Origin: JASHVB01 sp035486135
GTDB taxonomy: Bacteria > Pseudomonadota > Alphaproteobacteria > Acetobacterales > Acetobacteraceae
Assembly (NCBI GenBank): GCA_035486135.1
Contig: DATHNI010000077.1
Span: forward strand, 4,205-68,204
Direction of reading: 5' to 3'
DNA: 64,000 bases
Position 1 is the first letter of the stretch; every line of letters begins with the position of its first letter. Positions 53,318 through 62,240 of the stretch are shown here, piece after piece. Position numbers and translations under genes: made by a program. The notes under the pieces are model-generated. The model made no database searches and was not told the DNA's origin. It saw only the letters and a list, made by a program, of their open reading frames with translations.

Positions 53318-54485
53318 CGGCAAAATCGGGGGCAAGCGGCGCTCGTCGTTTGCCGGGACCTCCTGGTTGTGCCTGGGACGTATTGGTCACCAGTTGCAGG
53401 CTCTGGGTCACTGTCGTGACGTCGCGATGCCAGCCCGGCCAGCGTAGCTCCGGATCGTTCAGCTCGGCCAGCAAGGTGGCGCCATCGCCGTTCGTTGAAT
53501 CGACCAGATAGATTCCAAAGTTCTGCGCGGCCCGCGCCACAACTTTCCCTGTATCTGTCAGCCCCAGCGTGTCGATGTCCACAGCAGGCGGGATCCCGAG
53601 CAACGAACCCATTGGCAGGCTGCCGCTATAGGCATGGGAGTTGCGGTCAAAAGCAAAGGCCGGCCAGGTCACGGTGGGTGCCAGGAAGCGTGACGAGATG
53701 ACCATCGCCATAGCGTGCGGAATGTGCCCCGCCGCGAGTTCGCCGGTACGGATCAAGCCCGCAAAGGACGGAATCATGCTGGCACGCCGACCGTTCCACC
53801 AGCCGGTGCCATCGCCGCGCGCGTCGACGAAACTGGCCACACCGCCCGAGACGATATCGCCGTTCGCCAGAACGATCGTCGCATAAGTGTCCAGCACCCA
53901 GCCGTCTGGCTGAAAATTCGCCATCAGGCCATCGGTGTCCGGCGAGGGGCATGCACCAGGCCGAAAATGCACGATAGAACGGAAGTCGGCGCTCGCCGGA
54001 TGGTATGACGGCGGTAGTTTCCAGATCTCCTGTCGCGGCGAGAGGCTGGACCACGGATTGGCAGTGAATGTCTTGTCAGACGCCTGGACCGCAGCGCGAA
54101 TGTCGGCCTGTTGCGACGCCGAGGCACCGCAGTTCGGCACGCCACGGGCCAGCATCCCCCAGTTCGACGTTTCCCAGGTTGTGTTGATCAGGACATGCAC
54201 CAGCGGGTCACTGTCGCGACTGATCACGACGGCGGACGTCCAGCGATCGTCGTAGTTCAGTCCGGCGTGTACCGACGACAACCCTGCCACCTGTGCGAAG
54301 CGCGCCCCCTCGCCCAGCGGCATGTTCCAGGGCGAGTCGCGGTTGAACGGCCAGGTCCTCCAGTCGCGGGTGGCCGGGGCCGCACGGACACGCGGCACCG
54401 ATCCCGCGAGGGCCAGCCAACCGGCCGTCAGCAGACCGCGGCGGCGAGTCGTCGGTGCCGACATGAACTGCAAAAAGGACGTCAC
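53310..54485 (-). CDS. Secreted Tat-type protein with uncharacterised domain
   Basis: A 391-residue protein. The N-terminus TTRRRGLLTAGWLALAGSVP with following RVRA is a twin-arginine signal peptide. The mature part (about residues 45-365) has SPWNMPLG, RRASMIPSFAGLIRTGELAA, HAMAMV and YSGSLPMGSLLGIP. It matches the C-terminal domain of the protein at 47079. I recall the GLxRxGE...HAL pattern from secreted proteins of unknown function in other bacteria. The GTG start at 54485 overlaps the acyltransferase stop. An ATG at 54464 is a possible alternative. The end overlaps the thioesterase gene tail to tail. Confidence 0.78.
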   Translation of the reverse strand: MTSFLQFMSAPTTRRRGLLTAGWLALAGSVPRVRAAPATRDWRTWPFNRDSPWNMPLGEGARFAQVAGLSSVHAGLNYDDRWTSAVVISRDSDPLVHVLINTTWETSNWGMLARGVPNCGASASQQADIRAAVQASDKTFTANPWSSLSPRQEIWKLPPSYHPASADFRSIVHFRPGACPSPDTDGLMANFQPDGWVLDTYATIVLANGDIVSGGVASFVDARGDGTGWWNGRRASMIPSFAGLIRTGELAAGHIPHAMAMVISSRFLAPTVTWPAFAFDRNSHAYSGSLPMGSLLGIPPAVDIDTLGLTDTGKVVARAAQNFGIYLVDSTNGDGATLLAELNDPELRWPGWHRDVTTVTQSLQLVTNTSQAQPGGPGKRRAPLAPDFAVN

Positions 54486-55645
54486 GAATTGGGCGCGGTG
54501 GCGATCAGGCGCATACCCAGCTTGACCGCGTCGCGTGGCAAGATCGGCCGCCGCAGCGAGATCGGCCGTTCGATCGTGGCATAGAGCACCAGCGCAGGCA
54601 CAAGGCAGAAGGCAAACGCGGCGGGCATGGCCAGCCAGTACAACGCCTGCGGGGCGCTCGGGGAAGCATGTGCCTTCACGAGCGGCAACGCCACGCGCAT
54701 CGCCAGATTATGCACGAGGTAGAAGGAATAGCTGATCTCCCCCAGCAAGCGCAGCGGCAGCCATTCAAACAGCCGGCGGCAGACGCCATGCACGCCAAGT
54801 GTAACGGCCAGCAGCATCGGGAAGGCGATGAAGAGCGCCGAGCTACGGATGATGGAATGAGGGAAGAGCGGATAGGTGAACGGCAGTGGTCCTCGCAGAA
54901 CTGCCATATACAGGAAGGTCGCACCGACGACGGCCAGTGCCGCGATTTCCGCCGTGATGGGACGGGGAAAGCTATAGCGGAACCTCACCAGAAATTCGCG
55001 TGCGAGCATTCCGCCGACGAACATGATCACACGCTCGTTGTCACCGGTGATGGCGGTGGCGAGTAGGACGAGCAAGCCGACGCCGCTGAGAACGGCGACG
55101 CGCTGGTTCCAGGATCGATGGCGGAGGTCGGTGACGGCGATCAGCACGGGCAGCAGCAGATAGAACAGGATTTCGTAGGTCAGCGACCAGGCGATGCCGA
55201 CGATCGGTTCGTGGCCGAAGAAGCCAGGAATCAACAACGCGCACTCGACCACATAGGCGACGGATGCGGACATACTGGCCGGTAGTTTCGACTTGTTCGG
55301 ATCCAGCAGCATCAAAGAAACGTATATGGCCAGAACGACAAGGTAGGCCGGGAAGATGCGTCGCATCCGGCGGCCAAGATAGCCAGTGAAGCGTTGCGGC
55401 CGTGACGCCAGGTGGTCGTAGATCAGGTAGCCGCTGAGCGCCATGAACAGGTCAACGCCAGCATTGCCGAGCGAGAAGGCGATGTCTGCGGCAACGCCTG
55501 TAGCGGTTGAATCATTGGCCGCCTGCGGGAAGACCAGCGTCCAGGCCACCGCATAGTGCACCATAAAGACAAGACCGACTGCCACGCCGCGCAGGCCTTC
55601 CAGGGACGCGATCTTCGGTCTGGTATCGTTGTTAATCGTCGGCAT
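54482..55645 (-). CDS. Acyltransferase 3 family (OafA/ExoZ-like) membrane protein
   Basis: A 387-residue membrane protein with about ten transmembrane segments. The N-terminus KIASLEGLRGVAVGLVFMVHY has the conserved LRG and His of acyltransferase family 3. FSLGNAGVDLFMALSGYLI is another typical stretch. It transfers acetyl, succinyl or similar groups to polysaccharide sugars. ATG 55645 has GAGGAG eight bases upstream. A TTG one codon earlier is ignored. The stop overlaps the start of the secreted protein, so the two are coupled. Confidence 0.9.
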   Translation of the reverse strand: MPTINNDTRPKIASLEGLRGVAVGLVFMVHYAVAWTLVFPQAANDSTATGVAADIAFSLGNAGVDLFMALSGYLIYDHLASRPQRFTGYLGRRMRRIFPAYLVVLAIYVSLMLLDPNKSKLPASMSASVAYVVECALLIPGFFGHEPIVGIAWSLTYEILFYLLLPVLIAVTDLRHRSWNQRVAVLSGVGLLVLLATAITGDNERVIMFVGGMLAREFLVRFRYSFPRPITAEIAALAVVGATFLYMAVLRGPLPFTYPLFPHSIIRSSALFIAFPMLLAVTLGVHGVCRRLFEWLPLRLLGEISYSFYLVHNLAMRVALPLVKAHASPSAPQALYWLAMPAAFAFCLVPALVLYATIERPISLRRPILPRDAVKLGMRLIATAPNS

Positions 55646-56069
55646 CAAGCACTCCTCAAACCATCAGGAAACGTCACTGAAGGTCATATCGAGGGTGATG
55701 GCATGCCTGTGTCGTGCAGCTTCCCAGGTCGCCTTCTATAATCCACGCTGCCTTCGCGAACGCGGGTCGTCTTCACGCACACTGTGCTGACCATGCAAAG
55801 TTCCGGGTGCTCAATACTTTCCCTGTATTGATGGGCGTGTTGTGCGTCGTGTGCAAGCGTTAAATCGGTGTGTGGGCTGCCTTGATGACAAGCAAGAGTC
55901 CCCGGGATGCAGCGGCGGTAACGAACGTTTGAGCGCGGCATTTTCCGATGTGTGGTCTGCCTGTTCCGCCTTGCTGCACTGGGCGAAGTTCGGCACAATA
56001 GGATGTCGCGGTCGCAGTTTTATCCGTGTTTTTTCACACGGATCCAGCAACAGCAGTGGTAGGCACTCA
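55646..56069. other. Divergent promoter interval
   Basis: 424 bp between the acyltransferase (minus) and the Wzy-like gene (plus). No gene is supported. Open frames toward 56070 are not conserved. The stretch near 55770-55850 (TTTCCCTGTATTGATGGGCG) may hold promoter elements, but no consensus can be assigned. Confidence 0.55.
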
Positions 56070-57542
56070 ATGTCATTAACTGTAGGACAGGAACGGGCAT
56101 TGCTGCCCGGACGAACCCGCGCGGTCGAGCAGCAAGAACCGGTGGCCGGTGCGCGTTTGTTCCAACAATTCTGCATTTTCACACCCGTCCTGTGGGTCTT
56201 TGGCGTGCTCACGCTGAGTGCTGTGTTGCTCACGCTGCGCCTCGCCTGGGCAAGGTGGCCGCGTGGCTGGGCGATCAACATCATCGTCGGTGCCTGGCTA
56301 TCAATTGCGGTCGTGCAGGTGGTGGCATCGATCCTGTACAGCCTGTCGATCGGCGAGTTCGTAGGTGAGCTGCATAATCTGTCGTCATTCGCCATCATCG
56401 GGTGGGTGTTCGGCGCGCTGATCATCGCAGTGGGCAGTGCGCATCGGTTCGCGACGGAGCGGACCGTGCGTGCCGTATCTTGTCTCGGCGTCTACCTGCT
56501 GGTGCTGGAGATTCTGTGCGTGCCACTGCGCTTGATGGGGTTTACGCCAGCCGGGTTCCAGGCCACGCCGCTGGGCCTTCTGCTGCCTACGACGGAAGCG
56601 GCAAAGGCCTACACCAGTTTCGTGCTCTATATGCGGGAGGATACGTTCGGCGAGCAGTTGTCGCGTCTTGTGCTGTTTTTCCCATGGTATACCGCGCTGG
56701 GCCTTGGCGCGCTGTCGATCCTGTTCATTGGTGCGTTGGAGCGCGACTGGCGCTGGCGCGCACCCAGCATGATCGGAGCGATGATCGCCGCGGTGTTCTG
56801 CTGGAGTCGCCTGTCGATCTTCTGCATGCTGATGGTGGGCGGCCTCATGATGTTCCTGCGCCTGCCGCGTTTGCTCCAGATCACAGCGGTATGCCTGACC
56901 CTGGCGGCCGGTTATGGCGCGATGGTGAACGGCTACGATCCCACCATTGCCTATGAACATCTGCAAGGCGACGTCGATGCGGCGCGGCCTGGCTCCAACA
57001 TGGCGCGGGACCTGATCTATCGGAAGAGCTGGGAGGGCTTCGTGGCGTCGCCCTGGTTCGGCAACGGCCTGGATTTCCCGCGTGCGCTGAAGACCGAGCC
57101 TATCGCCATCGGCTCCCACTCGACGACCTATGGACTGCTTTATACGGCCGGCGCGCCGGGACTCGCGGCTTTCATCCTGGCGATGTTGGTGACGTTCATC
57201 GCGATGATCTGGCGGTATTCCGCCGCCGCGACCGGCAGTCCGGAACGGCGGGCACTCCTGGTCGGTATTTGCCTGATGCTCTGCCTAGCGGTTTATGCGC
57301 CGTTCGAGGCTTTGTACAGCCTGACCTTGCCATGCATCGTGCTGTTCTCATGGATCGGCGCGTGTTTCCCCTCCCCGCGCGATGCGGCGGTCGGCATCAG
57401 AGCGCCGTCGCCGATGGAGCCGGTTGCACCCGGCCCGCATAAGGATTCGTTCCAGCGCACTCGTGCCTCAGGGCTGCGCCGCAATCTGCATCCTTCAGCT
57501 TTGGCGTCTGTGCAGCGGCCACGCATGATGAAGGCCGGCTGA
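56070..57542 (+). CDS. Wzy/O-antigen ligase-like polymerase
   Basis: A 490-residue polytopic membrane protein with about 11 hydrophobic segments. Near the C-terminal third, WEGFVASPWFGNGLDFPRAL and GSHSTTYGLLYTAGAPGLAA resemble the periplasmic loop and H-N/H-S motif of Wzy polymerases and WaaL ligases. It probably polymerises lipid-linked repeat units of the exopolysaccharide. ATG 56070 was chosen. A long in-frame upstream extension is not conserved. The tail of about 60 residues is hydrophilic and basic. Confidence 0.82.
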   Translation: MSLTVGQERALLPGRTRAVEQQEPVAGARLFQQFCIFTPVLWVFGVLTLSAVLLTLRLAWARWPRGWAINIIVGAWLSIAVVQVVASILYSLSIGEFVGELHNLSSFAIIGWVFGALIIAVGSAHRFATERTVRAVSCLGVYLLVLEILCVPLRLMGFTPAGFQATPLGLLLPTTEAAKAYTSFVLYMREDTFGEQLSRLVLFFPWYTALGLGALSILFIGALERDWRWRAPSMIGAMIAAVFCWSRLSIFCMLMVGGLMMFLRLPRLLQITAVCLTLAAGYGAMVNGYDPTIAYEHLQGDVDAARPGSNMARDLIYRKSWEGFVASPWFGNGLDFPRALKTEPIAIGSHSTTYGLLYTAGAPGLAAFILAMLVTFIAMIWRYSAAATGSPERRALLVGICLMLCLAVYAPFEALYSLTLPCIVLFSWIGACFPSPRDAAVGIRAPSPMEPVAPGPHKDSFQRTRASGLRRNLHPSALASVQRPRMMKAG

Positions 57543-57626
57543 GCGCCGCGTCAGGCGCCATGCGATATCAATCGGTAGTGGGAATAGCATGTCGGCAGGG
57601 ATTACAAAAATTGACCGCACATTTAT

Positions 57627-57640
57627 GCAAATGCATTTGC
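57627..57640. promoter_or_regulatory. Perfect 14-bp palindrome upstream of ATPase-like gene
   Basis: GCAAATGCATTTGC is a perfect dyad, in an AT-rich stretch 98 bp before the ATPase start and 85 bp after the polymerase stop. This is the size of a transcription-factor operator, but the regulator is unknown. Confidence 0.4.
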
Positions 57641-57737
57641 TTTACCGATGCAGGCGGCGCAATGATGATGTGAATGGTTGTACAGTGCCAAATCACTTTG
57701 CAGCACTTCTGCCGACTTCCATTTTCACGATGGTAGA

Positions 57738-58457
57738 ATGATGGATCAAACTGTTACGTCACATCCTGTTCTCCAAGATGCGCGCGGCCTCGACATTCGT
57801 GTCGCTCCACGCCGGCTCATCCGGGCAGGGGACGCAGCACTTGTGCGCCAGGCTCCCCAGGAGTTTGTCCGCCTGGTGTATGCTGTAGACGCCTTGAAGG
57901 CGCGGGATGCATCGTTCGTCCTGCAGTTTCTGTCAGCCACGAAGGGTGAGGGCACTAGCCTCGTAGCTGCACAATTCGCCAGCACCGCCAGCGCGGAGCA
58001 AAGCCGATCGGTGTTGCTGGTAAATTGTGATCCGAGTGTGGCAACGAGTCAGCGGCCGACGCTGGTCGAAGCGCTGCAGCGTCACGGCAAGATCGAGGCA
58101 GCAATCGGCCCTTCGATCACGGCGCCGGGTCTGATGATCGCTCAACTGACCGACTATGCTCATCCATTGTTGTCGATCGATGCCGCCGGCGTGCGGCATA
58201 TCTTCGACCTTGCCAAGAATCGCTATTCCATCGTCGCGCTCGACTGCCCGGCCGTGAGCCAGGCCGCGGACTCCCTGGCTCTGGCTCGGCATTGCGACGG
58301 CACGCTGCTGGTAGTGCGCGCCGAGTTGGCACCGAAGCGCGTAGTCAAGGATACCATAGCGGCGCTCGATCGTTTCGGCGGGCAGGTGATCGGCATGGTG
58401 TTCAATCAGGCCCCCGCCGGCCGCCGATCGTGGTTTCGTCGCCGCACCGGAGCGTGA
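57738..58457 (+). CDS. CpsD/BY-kinase-like ATPase with degenerate Walker motifs
   Basis: A 239-residue protein related to bacterial tyrosine autokinases (CpsD/Wzc C-terminal domain) and ParA-type ATPases. The Walker A region reads SATKGEGTSLVAA: Thr replaces the invariant Lys of GEGKS. The second signature is VLLVNCDPS instead of DADLR. Walker B-like IVALDCPAV remains. No tyrosine cluster is present at the C-terminus (RRSWFRRRTGA). Catalysis is therefore doubtful. It may be a structural partner of the GumC/Wzz-like protein. ATG 57738 (MMDQ) was chosen; an ATG one codon later is equivalent. Confidence 0.75.
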   Translation: MMDQTVTSHPVLQDARGLDIRVAPRRLIRAGDAALVRQAPQEFVRLVYAVDALKARDASFVLQFLSATKGEGTSLVAAQFASTASAEQSRSVLLVNCDPSVATSQRPTLVEALQRHGKIEAAIGPSITAPGLMIAQLTDYAHPLLSIDAAGVRHIFDLAKNRYSIVALDCPAVSQAADSLALARHCDGTLLVVRAELAPKRVVKDTIAALDRFGGQVIGMVFNQAPAGRRSWFRRRTGA

Positions 58458-58715
58458 CCGGGGCTCGGGGCCCTTGCTTGCGAACAAACGTCGTCGTCGG
58501 CCGGTCCGCTAAACCCGTTGATTTGCCGCGGCGAGATTTCGCGATAGCTCGTTGAAGGCGCCGGCAAAGTTTCGCGCGCTTTCGGCGGTCGCTTCGGTTC
58601 CGGCTTCCTCGGTTCCGCGCTGACGGCCCCCGCCTGGGTAGGCGGCGGCATCCTGGCGTCCGATGCGCTGATGCTCCTGTCCGGGCATCACTCTCATGCC
58701 AGGAACCGCGACGAC

Positions 58716-59723
58716 TTACTGCAGATGCGCCAGACGCTGCGCCACGCGACGCTGAACCGACTTGATGGCGGTTGCCAACCGCATGCGCGCCGAGAACGGC
58801 AACACCAATGCCACACCAGTTCCCATCGCTCGCCAGTCCGACAGGCACAGCGTTGGTCGCAAACGCAATGCGTGCAGCAGGATCTTCCGACCCGCCGAGG
58901 TCTGGCCGGACGCGGCGGCCTTCCAGGCGGCGATCCGGTAATGCTCGGCGCGTCCGGCACGCAGCACGCGCGGCGGCACATTGGGCATCGCCGTCCGGAT
59001 GTACTCCATTGCGCGCTCGGCGTTGGCCAGAAACTGCCCGAAATCGAACGACAGACTGGTGGTCCGCAGGCGATACAGGGTCAGCGGCTCTGGCAGCAAC
59101 ACCGCGCGAAACTGGGACCGCGCGATCCTGCACCACATCTCGTAGTCCTCGCAGCTGCGCAGCTCATCGTGGAACACACCGACGGCTTCAAAGCAGTCGC
59201 GCCGCACGATCGGCGTCGATCCGTTGCCCACATGATTGCGCCGAATCATATCGTGCAGCGTCGGCGATGACTTGCCGGCCAGCAGAATGGTGCCGGTCGG
59301 ACGCCCATCCTCGGTCAGATAGGCGGAATGACTGAAGGTAATGCCGATCGATGGATCTTGCTGCATCACCGCGAGATGCTTTTCCGCCTTGTCAGGCCGC
59401 CACAGATCGTCCGAATCCAGGAAGCCGATAAAGGTGCCGCGCGACTCGCGGATGCCGGCGTTGCGTGCATTGGCCAGGCCGCCATTGGCTTGGCGCACGA
59501 TGCGCAGCCGACTGTCGCGGCGTCGTTCGGCCAAGGCCGCCAGCACGACAGGCGTTTCATCAGTGCAGCCATCATCGACGACGATGACCTCAAGGTCGCG
59601 AAATGTCTGATCCAGCGCGGATTCAACGGCAGCTTCGATATACGCCGCCACATTGTACGCGGGGATGACGACGCTCAGCATTGGCCGGTCGGCCGCAGCA
59701 TCGACGCTGGAGAGATTGCTCAT
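58716..59723 (-). CDS. Glycosyltransferase family 2 protein
   Basis: A 335-residue GT-A glycosyltransferase. It has N-terminal LSVVIPAYNVAAYIEAAV, nucleotide-binding VVDDGCTDET and metal-binding FLDSDDLW. CEDYEMWCRI in the middle is typical of GT2 acceptor-side residues. It adds a sugar to the lipid-linked exopolysaccharide repeat unit on the cytoplasmic side. The ATG at 59723 was chosen; an upstream ATG at 59759 is in frame but weaker. The C-terminal ~90 residues are helical and basic. Confidence 0.88.
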   Translation of the reverse strand: MSNLSSVDAAADRPMLSVVIPAYNVAAYIEAAVESALDQTFRDLEVIVVDDGCTDETPVVLAALAERRRDSRLRIVRQANGGLANARNAGIRESRGTFIGFLDSDDLWRPDKAEKHLAVMQQDPSIGITFSHSAYLTEDGRPTGTILLAGKSSPTLHDMIRRNHVGNGSTPIVRRDCFEAVGVFHDELRSCEDYEMWCRIARSQFRAVLLPEPLTLYRLRTTSLSFDFGQFLANAERAMEYIRTAMPNVPPRVLRAGRAEHYRIAAWKAAASGQTSAGRKILLHALRLRPTLCLSDWRAMGTGVALVLPFSARMRLATAIKSVQRRVAQRLAHLQ

Positions 59724-59760
59724 GGAAGGGACCTCACTGCAGGTCATGTGACGGAACACA

Positions 59761-60996
59761 TCACGAGATCGGTTTCACGATGGCGAACGATTTCAATGCA
59801 GGTTGGGTCCCGTAGATGGGGACCCGACGGGTGAGGTATGTTGCCAGGACAACCTGGATGATGATGGCGACGACGGCGCCAAAGGCACCTGCGGCCCAGG
59901 CACCTGCGGGAATGATCGCCAGCGTCAGGACGCCCCGAATGGCCGATATGCGGTTGCTTGCAGCGACCAACCCGAGCGCACGCAGCCTTGTGTCGTAGGC
60001 TGCAAGCAAATATCGAATCGGCGTGCTGACCTGCAGCAGCGGTGCAAGCACCAGGAAGCCCGGCGCCCGATAGATCCAAAGCCCGAGCGGTGCTGTCAGC
60101 AGTGCGACGCTGGCGGCACTGACAATGCCGATCCAGCGCAAACGGCTGATCAGTAGCGGGCCGTTGCGCGCGGGATCGGCCACCATGCCGGGATAGAACG
60201 CCTGAATCTGCGACCAGCCCGGAGTATCGCTGACAGTGATCAACTGACGGCATAGGCCGAGCAAGCCGAGCTGTGCTCGGCTGAGGATGAAGGACAAGAT
60301 CAACATGGCGGCCTGGTCGGTGCCCAGGTTGATCGCGTCCGCGATCAGGTAGCGCGCGCCGTCGGCCATGTGCGTGATCAGCATTCGGAAGCTGGTGCGC
60401 CGGCATGGCAGGCGCAGGAAGGCGCAGCCAATCGCAGCGAAGCGAAATGCTGCCAGGATGGCCGCGAAAGTTACGAATCCGGGACTGACCCACGCCGCGA
60501 CGATCAGGCCCAGCAAATTGCCGATCGGCGGGATGATGGCGTCGCCGGGCTTGTTCAGCAGCACCTGCAATGCATTGGTAATGTTGGTCTGGGCGAAGAA
60601 CGGACCGCCGAGCGCCAGCAAGGCGATCACCAGCGCCTCTTTGTGGCTGTGGCCCACAATCAGCCCCAATGCGCCAACGAAAGGCAGGCTGAGCGGCACG
60701 ACGGCCATGCAGGCGAACAAACCGACCGTGTTACGTTGCTTCGGATCGATATTCATCCGAGCCAGCGTGTAGGGCAGGCCGCACGTGCCGATCAGGGCCA
60801 AAATCACGATTGCGATGGTGGCGATCACCAATGTCCCGGCGCCTTGCAAGCCGAAGCGACGTACGATCAGAATCGACAGAAGGAAGCCATTGAGGTTCTG
60901 CAGGACGCGCGCCAGCAGGACCAGCCCGGCGGCGCGACCGAACTTCTGCAGCAGCCGGTCGACCAACAACCGTGGCGCTGTTGTGAATAAGGTCAT
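59761..60996 (-). CDS. Wzx-like polysaccharide flippase
   Basis: A 411-residue polytopic membrane protein with about 11-12 hydrophobic segments and no large soluble domain. The layout (ARVLQNLNGFLLSILIVRRFG near the N-terminus, many small hydrophobic helices) fits Wzx/MOP flippases that translocate undecaprenyl-linked repeat units. The ATG at 60996 overlaps the preceding gene's stop (ATGA), so it is coupled to the GT4 gene. The ends are short and basic. Confidence 0.75.
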   Translation of the reverse strand: MTLFTTAPRLLVDRLLQKFGRAAGLVLLARVLQNLNGFLLSILIVRRFGLQGAGTLVIATIAIVILALIGTCGLPYTLARMNIDPKQRNTVGLFACMAVVPLSLPFVGALGLIVGHSHKEALVIALLALGGPFFAQTNITNALQVLLNKPGDAIIPPIGNLLGLIVAAWVSPGFVTFAAILAAFRFAAIGCAFLRLPCRRTSFRMLITHMADGARYLIADAINLGTDQAAMLILSFILSRAQLGLLGLCRQLITVSDTPGWSQIQAFYPGMVADPARNGPLLISRLRWIGIVSAASVALLTAPLGLWIYRAPGFLVLAPLLQVSTPIRYLLAAYDTRLRALGLVAASNRISAIRGVLTLAIIPAGAWAAGAFGAVVAIIIQVVLATYLTRRVPIYGTQPALKSFAIVKPIS

Positions 60997-62129
60997 GCGT
61001 TGACGGGCGCACCGGCAGCGATAGCGCGGGGGCGCCGCATAACGGTGCGGTACAGATGGTCATAACGTGCCGCAACTGCTCGCCAATCCGGGCGCGCGAG
61101 TCGGGCCATACGGTCGGACATCCTGAACGCCGCGTCCGGAGAGCGAATCAGCCGGTCCAGTTCGCGGCGCAAGTCCGCGACATTGCGCGGCGCACAATAC
61201 GTGCCGAAGTCGCCCAGAACGGCGCGGTTTTCGGGAATGTCGCTTGCCAGTGTCGGCAAAGCATAGGCGATGGCCTCGAGCAGGGCCATGGACATGCCTT
61301 CGATGTAGGACGGCAATACGAAGGCGTAGGCGTTGCTGAATACCTCGGCCAGTTCGTCGCCGCCGAGATGGCCGACGAAGCGGACCCGCTCGGGGTCGGC
61401 CTGGGCTCGCAATTCGGCCAGGTAATTTTCGGGGGCGGTGCCGCCGGCGATCACGAGCTTCATGCCGGATTGTGCCAGCAGTGTCGCATCCAGCGTGTTG
61501 AACGCGGCAATCAAGTCATGGCAACCCTTTTCCGGCGTTAGACGGCTGGCGAATAGGACGTATTTCCCCGGAACAAGGTCATGCGCGGTCAGTAACGTCC
61601 CTGGCGGTACGTGTTGCTTATTGGGGATGCCGTTCGGGATGAATTCCGCAGTTGCATCGTACCTTTCGGCGAAGTATCGTCGTAGCGATTCAGAAACGAC
61701 GGTGACGCGGTCGGCACTTCCGATCAGGGTGCGTTCCGCGCCGATCAGGCACATCCGGGCGAATGTCCCCCATTTGTCGCGCTTATGGTCCAGCGCATGC
61801 ACCGTGACGACCGAGCGCTGGCCGCCAAGCCGAGTGAGCAGGGACAGAACGCCGGGACCGAGCGCGTGGAAGTGGAGGACATCGTATTGACCATAGGCTT
61901 GTTTCAGGGCGAAGATCGCGCGTGTGAGGTTATCGAGGTGCTTGCCGCCAATCGATCTGGTTGCGATAGACTGGACGCCGTTATAGCCGGTGAATCCGGT
62001 GTCCGCTTTCGAGTAGACATGGACCTGATGTCCCAGATCGGCGAGCTTCGGACACAATTCGTCCAGCACGCGTTCGATGCCGCCGTAATTCGATCCCACA
62101 CCACGCGAACCAATCATGGCAATCCGCAT
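60993..62129 (-). CDS. Glycosyltransferase family 4 protein
   Basis: A 378-residue GT-B enzyme. It has N-terminal MIGSRGVGSNYGGIERVLDE, donor-domain ASRLTPEKGCHDLIAAF and LPSYIEGMSMALLEAIAYA (the E-x7-E type motif EGMSMALLE). It transfers a sugar from a nucleotide donor to the lipid-linked repeat unit. The ATG at 62129 has AGGTGA four bases upstream. A start two codons earlier is less likely. Coupled to the flippase by a 4-bp overlap. Confidence 0.9.
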   Translation of the reverse strand: MRIAMIGSRGVGSNYGGIERVLDELCPKLADLGHQVHVYSKADTGFTGYNGVQSIATRSIGGKHLDNLTRAIFALKQAYGQYDVLHFHALGPGVLSLLTRLGGQRSVVTVHALDHKRDKWGTFARMCLIGAERTLIGSADRVTVVSESLRRYFAERYDATAEFIPNGIPNKQHVPPGTLLTAHDLVPGKYVLFASRLTPEKGCHDLIAAFNTLDATLLAQSGMKLVIAGGTAPENYLAELRAQADPERVRFVGHLGGDELAEVFSNAYAFVLPSYIEGMSMALLEAIAYALPTLASDIPENRAVLGDFGTYCAPRNVADLRRELDRLIRSPDAAFRMSDRMARLARPDWRAVAARYDHLYRTVMRRPRAIAAGAPVNA

Positions 62130-62240
62130 GATCACCTCTCCTTTCAGCGTGTCATCGACTGATTTTCTTGGATGTCCATCCCGTAACTCAGAGATGTCGC
62201 TCGGCGCGATCGTGCGGTCGCCCGCGTAATCAGTCTGGTT

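Noticed and set aside
58509..58715. Short frames in the gap between the ATPase-like and GT2 genes
   Set aside because: One plus-strand frame (GFLGSALTAPAWVGGGILASDALML) looks protein-like but has an upstream stop and no start codon, so it may be a remnant at most.
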